Shown here piece after piece: positions 46,478 through 53,294 of a DNA stretch of 53,294 nucleotides. A model generated the notes under the pieces. It was not told the origin of the DNA. It saw only the letters and a program-made list of their open reading frames with translations, and did no database searches. Position numbers and translations under genes: made by a program. How positions within the stretch are numbered: position 1 is the first letter of the stretch; each line of letters begins with the position of its first letter. The DNA is from Gammaproteobacteria bacterium (GTDB lineage: Bacteria > Pseudomonadota > Gammaproteobacteria > Chromatiales > Chromatiaceae): positions 1 through 53,294 of the forward strand of contig SACH01000015.1 of the NCBI GenBank assembly GCA_009928645.1. Direction: 5' to 3'.

Positions 46478-46528
46478 CGACCTTGCTCCGGAGATAACCG
46501 CCACCCCACGATCATTGACCATCGCTCC
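46478..46528 (+). repeat. 51-bp direct repeat, copy 2
   Basis: CGACCTTGCTCCGG, AACCGCCACC and ATCATTGACCATCGC, ending 33 bases before pilS. Confidence 0.6.
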
Positions 46529-46561
46529 TCCTCCCGGGGGGAGTACAACCGCACGCAGATC

Positions 46562-48310
46562 ATGACCGCCACCCCCCGCAGCAACCGGCCAGAACCGGCC
46601 CCCCTCCCGGACGACCACCCCATCTACCCGAGCTGGCGCGCCCTGCACTGGTTCGGCTTCTACCGGCTCGTCCTGGCCCTGGGTCTTAGCCTCCTGCTCT
46701 TCATCCCGCCCCTGGAAGCCCTGGTGGCGGGGTTTGATCAGACCCCGGCGACCGTCAGCCTGGTCATCACCTACCTGGCCCTGGTCCTGCTTGGCCTGGC
46801 CCTGACCCAGACCCGCCGCGCCGACAAGGCGGCCCTGGTCCACACCGGGGTCTTCATCGACCTGCTGGTCTTCAGCCTGCTGATGCATCAGGGAGGCGGG
46901 ATCAACTCCAGCTTCGGCCTGCCCATGGGCATCGCCGTTGCCGCCGGCGCCCTGCTCATGGAAGGCCGCCTGTCGCTGCTGTTTGCCGCCTTCGCCACCA
47001 CCGGGATCATGGCAGTCCAGATCCACGCCCAGCTCTCCGGCCTGGGGCCCCGGGATGGCTTCACCCAGGCGGGCCTCCTCGGCGCAACCTATTTCATGGT
47101 CGCCATCCTCGCCCATGTCCTCTACCGCCGCCTCCAGGCGGCGGAACGGCTCGCCGCCAGTCGCCAGGTCGATATCGACGACCTGCACAAACTCAATGCC
47201 TTCATCATCCAGCGCATGGGCACCGGCGTCCTGGTGGTCGACGAGGATCGGCGCATCCGGCTCAGCAATGCCGCCGCCAACGAACTGTTGGGCACCCCGA
47301 ATGGCAAGCCTCAGCTCCTGGCACGAAGCGCCCCGGAACTCGCGGCCTGGCTGGCGCGGCAGACGGCGCATGGCCGCCCTTGCGCCAGCGACTTTCCGGC
47401 CGCTGGCGACCCCTCGGCCCGGGCGGAGGAGACCAGGATACCGCCATCCCCAGCCCCATCGCCTGCCACCGCAACCGGCGCCCGGGCGCCCGAGCCCTCC
47501 CCCGACGCCACCCTGCGGGTCGGGGATCGTGACCTCGCCGTCAGTTTTCTGGGCCTGGGCCGGGATAGCCAGGGGGCTGCCTTGCTCTTTCTGCGCGACC
47601 AGCGGGCGCTCCTCCAGGAGGCCCAGCAGATCAAGCTGGCGGCCCTGGGCCGGCTCACGGCTAGTATCGCCCACAACATCCGCAATCCGCTGAGCGCGGT
47701 CAACCATGCCAGCCAGCTCCTGGCCGAGTCGCCGGACCTGAGCGCGGAGGACCAGCACCTGCTAGCCATCATCGCCCGCAACAGCGGCCGGATCGACGGT
47801 ATTGTCGAGAGCGTCCTTCAGCTCTCCCGCGGCCAACCCCCCGAACTTCAGACCCTGGACCTGCCGACCTGGCTGGAAGAACTCCATGCGGAGCTGAGCG
47901 AGACCCGGCGGCTGCCGGCGGCGCGCTTCCCCCTCGACCTGGCCGCGGAGATCCCGCCGGTCCGGGTCAATGCCGGACATCTGCACCAGATCATCGCCAA
48001 CCTGTGCGACAACGCCCTAAAATATGCCGGCAAGGGGGACCAGCCCCCCCGCCTCGGCCTCAGCGCTGGCCCCGTCCCGGGGACGTCACCCCCCAGTGCC
48101 TTCATCGAGGTCAGCGACGACGGTGAGCCCATCGACCCGGAGGTGGCGCGGGAGATGTTCGCCCCCTTCTATACCACCAGCGTCAGCGGTACCGGACTGG
48201 GGCTCTACATCGCCCTGGAGCTGGCCGCCATCAACGGCATCAGTCTGGACTACCGCCTCACCCCGGCCGGCGGCAACGGCTTCCGGCTCCTCCTCCCCGC
48301 GGCGAGTTGA
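46562..48310 (+). CDS. pilS: PilS-like sensor histidine kinase
   Basis: A 582-residue kinase with the PilS layout. Five to six transmembrane segments (about 30-195, no large periplasmic loop) lead to a PAS domain (about 210-340) with an Ala/Pro/Thr-rich insertion (about 280-315). HisKA has the phospho-acceptor His371, and the HATPase follows (about 465-580; NLCDNALKYA, GTGLGLYIALEL). In the H-box the residue after His is Asn372 (AHNIRNPL) where nearly all such kinases have Glu. PilS with PilR usually controls type IV pilin; no pilin gene is in the window. pilR follows 241 bases later. Confidence 0.88.
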   Translation: MTATPRSNRPEPAPLPDDHPIYPSWRALHWFGFYRLVLALGLSLLLFIPPLEALVAGFDQTPATVSLVITYLALVLLGLALTQTRRADKAALVHTGVFIDLLVFSLLMHQGGGINSSFGLPMGIAVAAGALLMEGRLSLLFAAFATTGIMAVQIHAQLSGLGPRDGFTQAGLLGATYFMVAILAHVLYRRLQAAERLAASRQVDIDDLHKLNAFIIQRMGTGVLVVDEDRRIRLSNAAANELLGTPNGKPQLLARSAPELAAWLARQTAHGRPCASDFPAAGDPSARAEETRIPPSPAPSPATATGARAPEPSPDATLRVGDRDLAVSFLGLGRDSQGAALLFLRDQRALLQEAQQIKLAALGRLTASIAHNIRNPLSAVNHASQLLAESPDLSAEDQHLLAIIARNSGRIDGIVESVLQLSRGQPPELQTLDLPTWLEELHAELSETRRLPAARFPLDLAAEIPPVRVNAGHLHQIIANLCDNALKYAGKGDQPPRLGLSAGPVPGTSPPSAFIEVSDDGEPIDPEVAREMFAPFYTTSVSGTGLGLYIALELAAINGISLDYRLTPAGGNGFRLLLPAAS

Positions 48311-48551
48311 TGGTGGAGCCTGATGGAGAGGGAGGGTCGGGAGCGTTCGGCGGGGGTGTCGACAGCAGGGAGGCTGTCGTCAAGCCTACCAGGAGGTATT
48401 TACGGCGCCCCCGCCGGACGCCACCCGACCCGAAAGGACCGCAAATTGGTTGGCGAAAGGTATGACCCGACGTTCAGACCAGCCATTCCCTCGTCAGGCC
48501 CGGCCCTCCGGGCTCATACTATGCGGCCATCGTCAGCCACCCCATCCCCCC

Positions 48552-50000
48552 ATGACTAAGCCCCGCGCCCTCATCGTCGATGATGAGCAGGATATCCTCG
48601 ACCTGTTGCGCATCACCCTGTCACGCATGGGGATCGACTGCCTGGCCGCCGCGGATCTGGGCGGGGCCCGGCGCCTGCTGAGCAGAGAGCCCTTCGATCT
48701 GTGCCTGACCGACATGCGCCTGCCGGATGGCGACGGCATCGACCTGGTGCGCGAGATCGCCAGCCACTATCCCCAATTGCCGGTGGCCATGATCACCGCC
48801 CACGGCAGCATGGAGACGGCCGTGGCCGCCATGAAGGCCGGGGCCTTCGATTTCGTCGCCAAGCCCCTGGATCTCCAGGTGTTGCGCCGGCTGGTGACGG
48901 CCGCCCTGCGCCTACGCCCCCTCACCACCGGGGGTGACGCGGCGAGCGACGGCGCTGAGACCGGCGCCGTGGCATCCGGCTCCACCCAGGGCAACCTCCC
49001 GCCCCTCCTCGGCGACTCCCCGGCCATGGTCGAACTGCGCCGCCTCATCGCCAAACTGGCGCGCAATCAGGCCCCGGTCTACGTCAGCGGCGAGAGCGGG
49101 ACCGGGAAGGAACTGGCGGCCCGCCTCATCCACCTCCAGGGCCCCCGGGCAGCCGGCCCCTTCGTCCCGGTCAACTGCGGCGCCATTCCGCCGGACCTGG
49201 TGGAGAGTGAGCTGTTCGGCCACAAGAAGGGCGCCTTCACCGGCGCCATCCGCGACAACCCGGGCCTCTTCCAGGCCGCCGACGGCGGCACCCTTTTCTT
49301 CGACGAGGTCGCCGAGCTGCCGCTGTCGGCCCAGGTCAAGCTGCTGCGCGTCCTGCAGGAGAAACGGGCCCGGCCGGTGGGCAGCCAGCGGGAGGTGCCC
49401 ATCGATGTCCGGCTGATCAGCGCCACCCACCGCGACCTCGCCATAGAGGTCGCCAGTGGCCGCTTCCGCCAGGACCTTTTCTATCGCATCAACGTCATCG
49501 AATTGCACCTGCCCCCCCTGCGGGAGCGGAACGGGGACATCCCCCTCCTGACCGCCCATTTCCTCGACCACATCGCCCGCCAGAACGGCATGCCCGCGCC
49601 CCGTCTAGCCCGCTCGGCTCTAGAGGCCCTGGCCCGCTACCCCTTCCCCGGCAACGTCCGGGAACTGGAGAACATACTGGAGCGCGCCCTGGTCCTGGCG
49701 GAGAACGAGACCCTGGAAGCGGCGGATCTCTACCTGCCCTCCTTGCCCTCAGTACCCTCCCTATCCTCTGTGCCTTGCGTGCCAGGCGCATCTTCCCTGC
49801 CCTCCGTGCCCGTCTCTTCATCCCTGGCGATGACCGAGGACGCCGCCGCCTCCCTCGCCGCGTCCATCGGTGAGATTCAGCGCCAGGTCATCCTGCGCAC
49901 CCTGGAGGAGACCCACTGGAATCGCACCGCCGCCGCCAAACAGCTCGGCATGAGCCTGAGGTCTCTGCGTTATCGCCTGAACAAGCTGGGTATCGAATGA
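48552..50000 (+). CDS. pilR: PilR-like sigma-54-dependent response regulator
   Basis: A 482-residue NtrC-type activator. Receiver (about 5-120) with Asp54 in CLTDMRLPDGDG; AAA+ domain (about 155-390) with GESGTGKE, the sigma-54 loop KKGAFTGA and GGTLFFDEVAE; Fis-type HTH at the end (about 440-482, TAAAKQLGMSLRSLRYRLNKLGIE). Between the last two lies an imperfect Leu-Pro-Ser-Val repeat linker (about 395-425). The ATG at 48552 is chosen because MTKPRALIVDDE is the normal receiver start. It overlaps argA by 4 bases (ATGA). Confidence 0.9.
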   Translation: MTKPRALIVDDEQDILDLLRITLSRMGIDCLAAADLGGARRLLSREPFDLCLTDMRLPDGDGIDLVREIASHYPQLPVAMITAHGSMETAVAAMKAGAFDFVAKPLDLQVLRRLVTAALRLRPLTTGGDAASDGAETGAVASGSTQGNLPPLLGDSPAMVELRRLIAKLARNQAPVYVSGESGTGKELAARLIHLQGPRAAGPFVPVNCGAIPPDLVESELFGHKKGAFTGAIRDNPGLFQAADGGTLFFDEVAELPLSAQVKLLRVLQEKRARPVGSQREVPIDVRLISATHRDLAIEVASGRFRQDLFYRINVIELHLPPLRERNGDIPLLTAHFLDHIARQNGMPAPRLARSALEALARYPFPGNVRELENILERALVLAENETLEAADLYLPSLPSVPSLSSVPCVPGASSLPSVPVSSSLAMTEDAAASLAASIGEIQRQVILRTLEETHWNRTAAAKQLGMSLRSLRYRLNKLGIE

Positions 50001-51553
50001 GCGACAGCAACGACTTCGTGCGCTGGTTCCGCCAGGCCACACCCTATGTCCACGCCCACCGCGGCCGCACCTTCGTCATCCTCTTCGGGGGCGAGGCGGT
50101 GGCGGACAAGACGTTTCGTAATCTGATCCACGACCTGGCCCTGCTCCACGGCCTGGGCATCCGCCTGGTCCTGGTGCATGGCGCCCGCCCCCAGATCCAG
50201 GCCAGCCTGGCCCGACAGGGGGCGGGCTTCCGCTACGTCAAGGGCCTGCGCGTCACCGATGCCGCCGCCCTGGCCTGCGTCAAGGAGGCCGCCGGCAGCC
50301 TGCGGGTGGAGATCGAGGCCCTCTTCTCCCAGGGTCTGGCCAACTCACCCATGGCCGGGGTACGCATCCCCGTCGCCTCCGGCAACTTCGTCACCGCCAA
50401 ACCCCTGGGGGTGATCGATGGCGTCGACTACCTGCACACCGGGGTGGTGCGGCGTATCGACCGGGAGGCGCTGCGTCAGCGCCTGGACAGCAGTGCCATC
50501 GCCCTCATGCCGCCCATCGGCTACTCCCCCACCGGCGAGGTCTTCAACCTCAGCGCCACCGACGTGGCCCGCTCGACGGCCATCGCCCTCAAGGCCGACA
50601 AGCTGATCTTCCTGCTGGAGGACACGGCGGGTTTGAGTGATGATCGGGGCCAGTTGGTCTCCAACATCATCAGCCGGGACGTGGCCACTATCCTGGAGCA
50701 GGGGACCAGAGCCACTGACCAGCCTAATGCGTCGCCCGGTGGCGGGCCGGCTACCCAACCCGCGGTGGCACTGAGCATGGCCCCTGCCGCGGTCCCGGCC
50801 AAGGTTGCGAATGCCAAACGCTCAGAACCCGCTCCGGCATTGGCGGAACAACCCGCCACCACTCACATGCCGGTAATGATTGGGAAACCCGCCGCCAGCG
50901 AGCTGTCCACGGCCCCTGCCGTTGCCCTGGTTAAGGGTCCCCAAACCCAGCTCCCGGCCGACCTGGCCCAGGCCCTGCGCGCCGGGGCCGATGCCTGCAT
51001 CCAGGGCGTGAAACGGGTCCACCTGGTCAGCCGACGCCTGGATGGCGCCCTACTGCGGGAGCTCTTCACCCGGGATGGCGTGGGCACCCTGATCACGGAC
51101 GCGCCCTTCGAGGAACTGCGCCCGGCGCGCATCGACGACGTCGCCGGCATCCTGGAACTGCTCCAGCCCCTGGAGGAGGCCGGGGTCCTGGTGCGCCGCT
51201 CCCGGGAGCGCCTGGAGACCGAGATCGACCGTTTCTATCTCATGGAAAGGGATGGCATGGCCATCGCCACCGCCGCCCTCTACGCCTACCCGGTCGAGGG
51301 CATGGCGGAACTGGCCTGCTTCGCGGTCCATCCCGAGTATCGCGCCCGCGGCCGCGGCGCCCTGCTCCTGGAAAGGATGGAGGCCATGGCTCGCCAGCGG
51401 GGTCTGACCCGTCTCTTCGTCCTCACCACCCAGACCGCCCACTGGTTCCGCGAGCGCGGTTTCGATCCCGCCCCCCTGGCCGACCTGCCCATGGCCAAGC
51501 AGGCCCTCTACAACTACCAGCGCAAATCCAAGGTCTTCATCAAGCGGCTCTGA
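49997..51553 (+). CDS. argA: N-acetylglutamate synthase
   Basis: A 518-residue ArgA. The amino-acid-kinase domain (about 1-235) shows VILFGGEAVADKTFRNLIHDLALLHGLGIRLVLVHGARPQI, SNFVTAKPLGVIDGVDYLHTG-type elements, and FLLEDTAGLSDD. A GNAT acetyltransferase domain follows (about 375-518, LACFAVHPEYRARGRGALLLERM). It catalyses the first, arginine-inhibited step of arginine synthesis. E. coli ArgA has 443 residues. Here an Ala/Pro/Thr-rich segment of about 75 residues (about 237-313) lies between the kinase part and PADLAQALRAGADACIQGV. Overlap with pilR suggests co-transcription. Confidence 0.94.
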   Translation: MSDSNDFVRWFRQATPYVHAHRGRTFVILFGGEAVADKTFRNLIHDLALLHGLGIRLVLVHGARPQIQASLARQGAGFRYVKGLRVTDAAALACVKEAAGSLRVEIEALFSQGLANSPMAGVRIPVASGNFVTAKPLGVIDGVDYLHTGVVRRIDREALRQRLDSSAIALMPPIGYSPTGEVFNLSATDVARSTAIALKADKLIFLLEDTAGLSDDRGQLVSNIISRDVATILEQGTRATDQPNASPGGGPATQPAVALSMAPAAVPAKVANAKRSEPAPALAEQPATTHMPVMIGKPAASELSTAPAVALVKGPQTQLPADLAQALRAGADACIQGVKRVHLVSRRLDGALLRELFTRDGVGTLITDAPFEELRPARIDDVAGILELLQPLEEAGVLVRRSRERLETEIDRFYLMERDGMAIATAALYAYPVEGMAELACFAVHPEYRARGRGALLLERMEAMARQRGLTRLFVLTTQTAHWFRERGFDPAPLADLPMAKQALYNYQRKSKVFIKRL

Positions 51554-51636
51554 AGGGGGCGGCTCCGTGGGGGCGGCCGAAAACAAGGCGACAACAGGTA
51601 GCCAGGCGCTGGCGCTCAGATTGGGGGAGCAGCTCT

Positions 51637-51660
51637 GAGGGATTTTCCGAGGGATTTTCC
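51637..51660. repeat. 12-bp tandem duplication GAGGGATTTTCC x2
   Basis: Two perfect head-to-tail copies in the 269-bp gap between argA and the convergent phosphatase gene. Confidence 0.8.
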
Positions 51661-51822
51661 GCTGGCCGCCCCATGCTACCCCGGTATCGCCCCTCCTCTA
51701 CCGCCACAGAGAGGCATCCCTACCCAGGCACCAGCCAAGACCCCCGGCGAGGCATCGTCCCCTCTCGCAGACCTTGCGCCCCGCCTGGCAGCCAGGCAGG
51801 CTGAGTCAGCGTGCAGTCCCCC

Positions 51823-53294
51823 TCAATCCAGCCGTGACTCCTCCTCCCGGCGGTTGAAGAGGACCCAGCGGCCGGAGGCGAGCAGGATCCGGATGCGCCA
51901 GGGGACCCCTTCGGCATCGAGCTCCACCACACCGATGCCGCTGCCATTCAGCAGGCGCCGGCCATGGGGGGTACCCTCGGGCTTGCGCGGGATCACGCGC
52001 ATGTGGCGCCGGCGGGTGAACCAGTTGAGGGGGGAGCGCGGCGAGTAGAGCCAGCGGTTGCCGTGATCCAGGACCGCGAGCAGGCGATGGGGGAATTCGT
52101 TGCGCAGGCCGCTGGCGCAGATCTGCCAGATGTCGGGACCCCGCACCCGGCCCCGCAACTCCACGTCGTAGACGAAGGAATAATGCACGTCGCCAGATAG
52201 GACGACGAAGTGCCGCGGGGTCTTGGGATGGCGGAAGATGTTGAGGATGGCGTGGGCCGCGCCCGGATGGGCCATCCAGTTCTCGGCATCCACCATTAGG
52301 GGGTGGCCAAACCAGGTCACCAGCCGCTGCAGGGCCTCGATGAGCTTGACGCCGAAGATGGGCGCGGGGGAGACCAGCAGGGCGGCGGGCTGACCGCGCA
52401 GGAGTTGCTGAAGGTCGGTGAGGCCCTCCCAGTCCAGCAGGCCCGAGGGCTGGCGGGCAGCCGTCTCGGCGCGCCAGCGCCGGGTGCGGCTGTCGATCAC
52501 CACCAGGGGCGGGGTGGTCGGCCAGGTGTATTGCCACTGCTCGAACTTTAGCAAGCGCGCGATGCAGGTCTCGTGGGCCTCGCTCCCCGGCGCGGCGAGG
52601 GCCTGGCCGGCCAGGGCCAGCAGCTCGTCAGGATAGGCCTCGGGGGCGTTGCCCCAGGCCTGGTTGAGGAGATAACCCAGCAGGGCGTTGCCGATCACCC
52701 GCCGGGACAGGGGATGGCCATAGGCGATCTCCTCCCACTCGCGGCTCAGGTTCCAGTCGTCGGTGATGTCGTGGTCGTCGAAGATCATGGCCACCGGCAG
52801 GTGGGCCAGGAGACGCCGCACCCGGGGCAGATCGGCGACGAAGGCCGCGATGGCCTGGCGCTCCGTCGCATACTGGGCCCGGGCGGCGAGGTCCAGCCCG
52901 GGCGGGGGGTCCAGGTCCAGCCCTACCCAGGGGGCCGGCGACCAGACCAGCAGGTACATGGCGAGGATCTCGCCCAGGGTGATGAGGTGGTTGTGGGCGC
53001 TGTCGGTGGTGAAGATCGGCTTCTCGACCCCGCCAAAGAGGACCTCCCGCAGGGCGTAGCTATGCTTGTGGCGCGGCAGCAGGGACTCCCGCCGGTAGTA
53101 GCCGGCGGGGTGACGATAGAGGGCGGCGGCATCTCCCAGGCCCTGGAGTTCACCCCCGGCCAGCATTTCATTGGGCAGGCCGAGGCGGGGAATGAGCTGG
53201 TGGATAGCGCGCAGCAGGGGACCGCCGACGTCGTCGGCATAGATCTGGTCACCGGTGAGCAGCAGGGCGGAGGGCCAGCTTGGCGGGGACGCGG
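51823..53294 (-). CDS. PhoD-like metallophosphatase, N-terminus outside the window
   Basis: At least 490 residues of a PhoD-like (alkaline phosphatase D) enzyme, complete at the C-terminus and open at the window edge. Past the first in-frame ATG (53166) the frame continues through LLLTGDQIYADDV, the family's metal-binding signature, so the true start lies beyond 53294. Downstream are the second metal motif MIFDDHDITDDWN, then VVIDSRTRRW and VLSGDVHYSF, all typical. PhoD enzymes cleave phosphodiesters or phosphomonoesters with calcium and iron. No Tat signal can be seen because the start is missing. Many cytoplasmic relatives exist, so location is open. Confidence 0.88.
   Translation of the reverse strand, partial: ASPPSWPSALLLTGDQIYADDVGGPLLRAIHQLIPRLGLPNEMLAGGELQGLGDAAALYRHPAGYYRRESLLPRHKHSYALREVLFGGVEKPIFTTDSAHNHLITLGEILAMYLLVWSPAPWVGLDLDPPPGLDLAARAQYATERQAIAAFVADLPRVRRLLAHLPVAMIFDDHDITDDWNLSREWEEIAYGHPLSRRVIGNALLGYLLNQAWGNAPEAYPDELLALAGQALAAPGSEAHETCIARLLKFEQWQYTWPTTPPLVVIDSRTRRWRAETAARQPSGLLDWEGLTDLQQLLRGQPAALLVSPAPIFGVKLIEALQRLVTWFGHPLMVDAENWMAHPGAAHAILNIFRHPKTPRHFVVLSGDVHYSFVYDVELRGRVRGPDIWQICASGLRNEFPHRLLAVLDHGNRWLYSPRSPLNWFTRRRHMRVIPRKPEGTPHGRRLLNGSGIGVVELDAEGVPWRIRILLASGRWVLFNRREEESRLD

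Larger units (their letters stand above)
46150..46561. other. Intergenic region sucC/pilS with direct repeats, 412 bp
   Basis: Divergent region holding two direct repeats of about 51 bp (46391-46442 and 46478-46528), close to the pilS start. The motif CGACCT...CCGG appears a third time at 46459-46472. No ORF is supported. Confidence 0.6.

Noticed and set aside
46562..50000. A type IV pilus gene cluster around pilS/pilR
   Set aside because: No pilin, assembly ATPase or other pilus gene lies in the window; only the regulatory pair is present.
51823..53166. Complete phosphatase gene starting at 53166
   Set aside because: The frame stays open to the window edge and encodes the family's GDQIYADD metal motif upstream of that ATG, so the gene is cut by the window.

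Overview
The window is a GC-rich (by eye about 65 % G+C), densely coded piece of a chromosome, most likely from a gammaproteobacterium of the purple sulfur type (Chromatiales). That placement is inference. It rests on a class I phosphoribulokinase (Calvin cycle) sitting among typical gammaproteobacterial genes: pilS/pilR, parC/parE, sucC/sucD, rsgA-orn, xseB-ispA, argA of the fused kinase/acetyltransferase type, and epoxyqueuosine reductase. I see no rRNA, tRNA, CRISPR array, phage or insertion sequence.

Layout. 1-3.4 kb: dihydroorotate-dehydrogenase-like protein, YhbY RNA-binding protein and a secreted GH3 glycosidase. 3.5-6.5 kb (minus strand): a small PilZ-like protein, phosphoribulokinase with a palindrome-rich upstream region, an exported ATP-dependent DNA ligase, and a small exported protein made of 19 Met-x-Gly triplets. 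6.7-17.4 kb: the most interesting block. A sensor kinase and a sigma-54-dependent response regulator (minus strand) face two plus-strand units. The first is a small secreted protein, a TorD-type chaperone and a polyferredoxin. The second is an exported pentaheme cytochrome c, a Tat-exported DmsA-like molybdoenzyme and a DmsB-like four-cluster protein. Each unit has a sigma-54-like -24/-12 element, with TGACA-N3-TGTCA palindromes about 85-153 bp upstream. No membrane anchor subunit is present, so the cytochrome is the likely electron partner. The catalytic subunit has His in place of the third Cys of its predicted N-terminal Fe-S site.

17.7-24.9 kb: folK-folB, queG, orn, a small cytochrome c, rsgA, a pair of dispersed repeats, an EVE-domain protein and several small unknown proteins. 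24.9-32.5 kb (minus strand): an AAA-ATPase/PD-(D/E)XK protein, an exported lipocalin-like protein with an FtsX-type permease and a LolD-like ATPase, then a VapBC-type toxin-antitoxin pair. 32.5-36.7 kb: parC and parE, overlapping. 37.0-39.8 kb: xseB-ispA, folE2 and a proline-rich anchored protein. 39.9-46.1 kb (minus strand): a PBP7-like peptidase with an HD-GYP response regulator, glutamine-dependent NAD synthetase, sucD and sucC. 46.6-51.6 kb: pilS, pilR and argA (the last two overlap). The window closes with a PhoD-like phosphatase whose N-terminus lies outside.

How the genes fit together: carbon fixation, TCA cycle, folate, queuosine, NAD, arginine and isoprenoid genes are housekeeping. 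The 6.7-17.4 kb block looks like a self-contained, signal-controlled periplasmic redox system. Its substrate and its direction (reduction or oxidation) cannot be read from the sequence.
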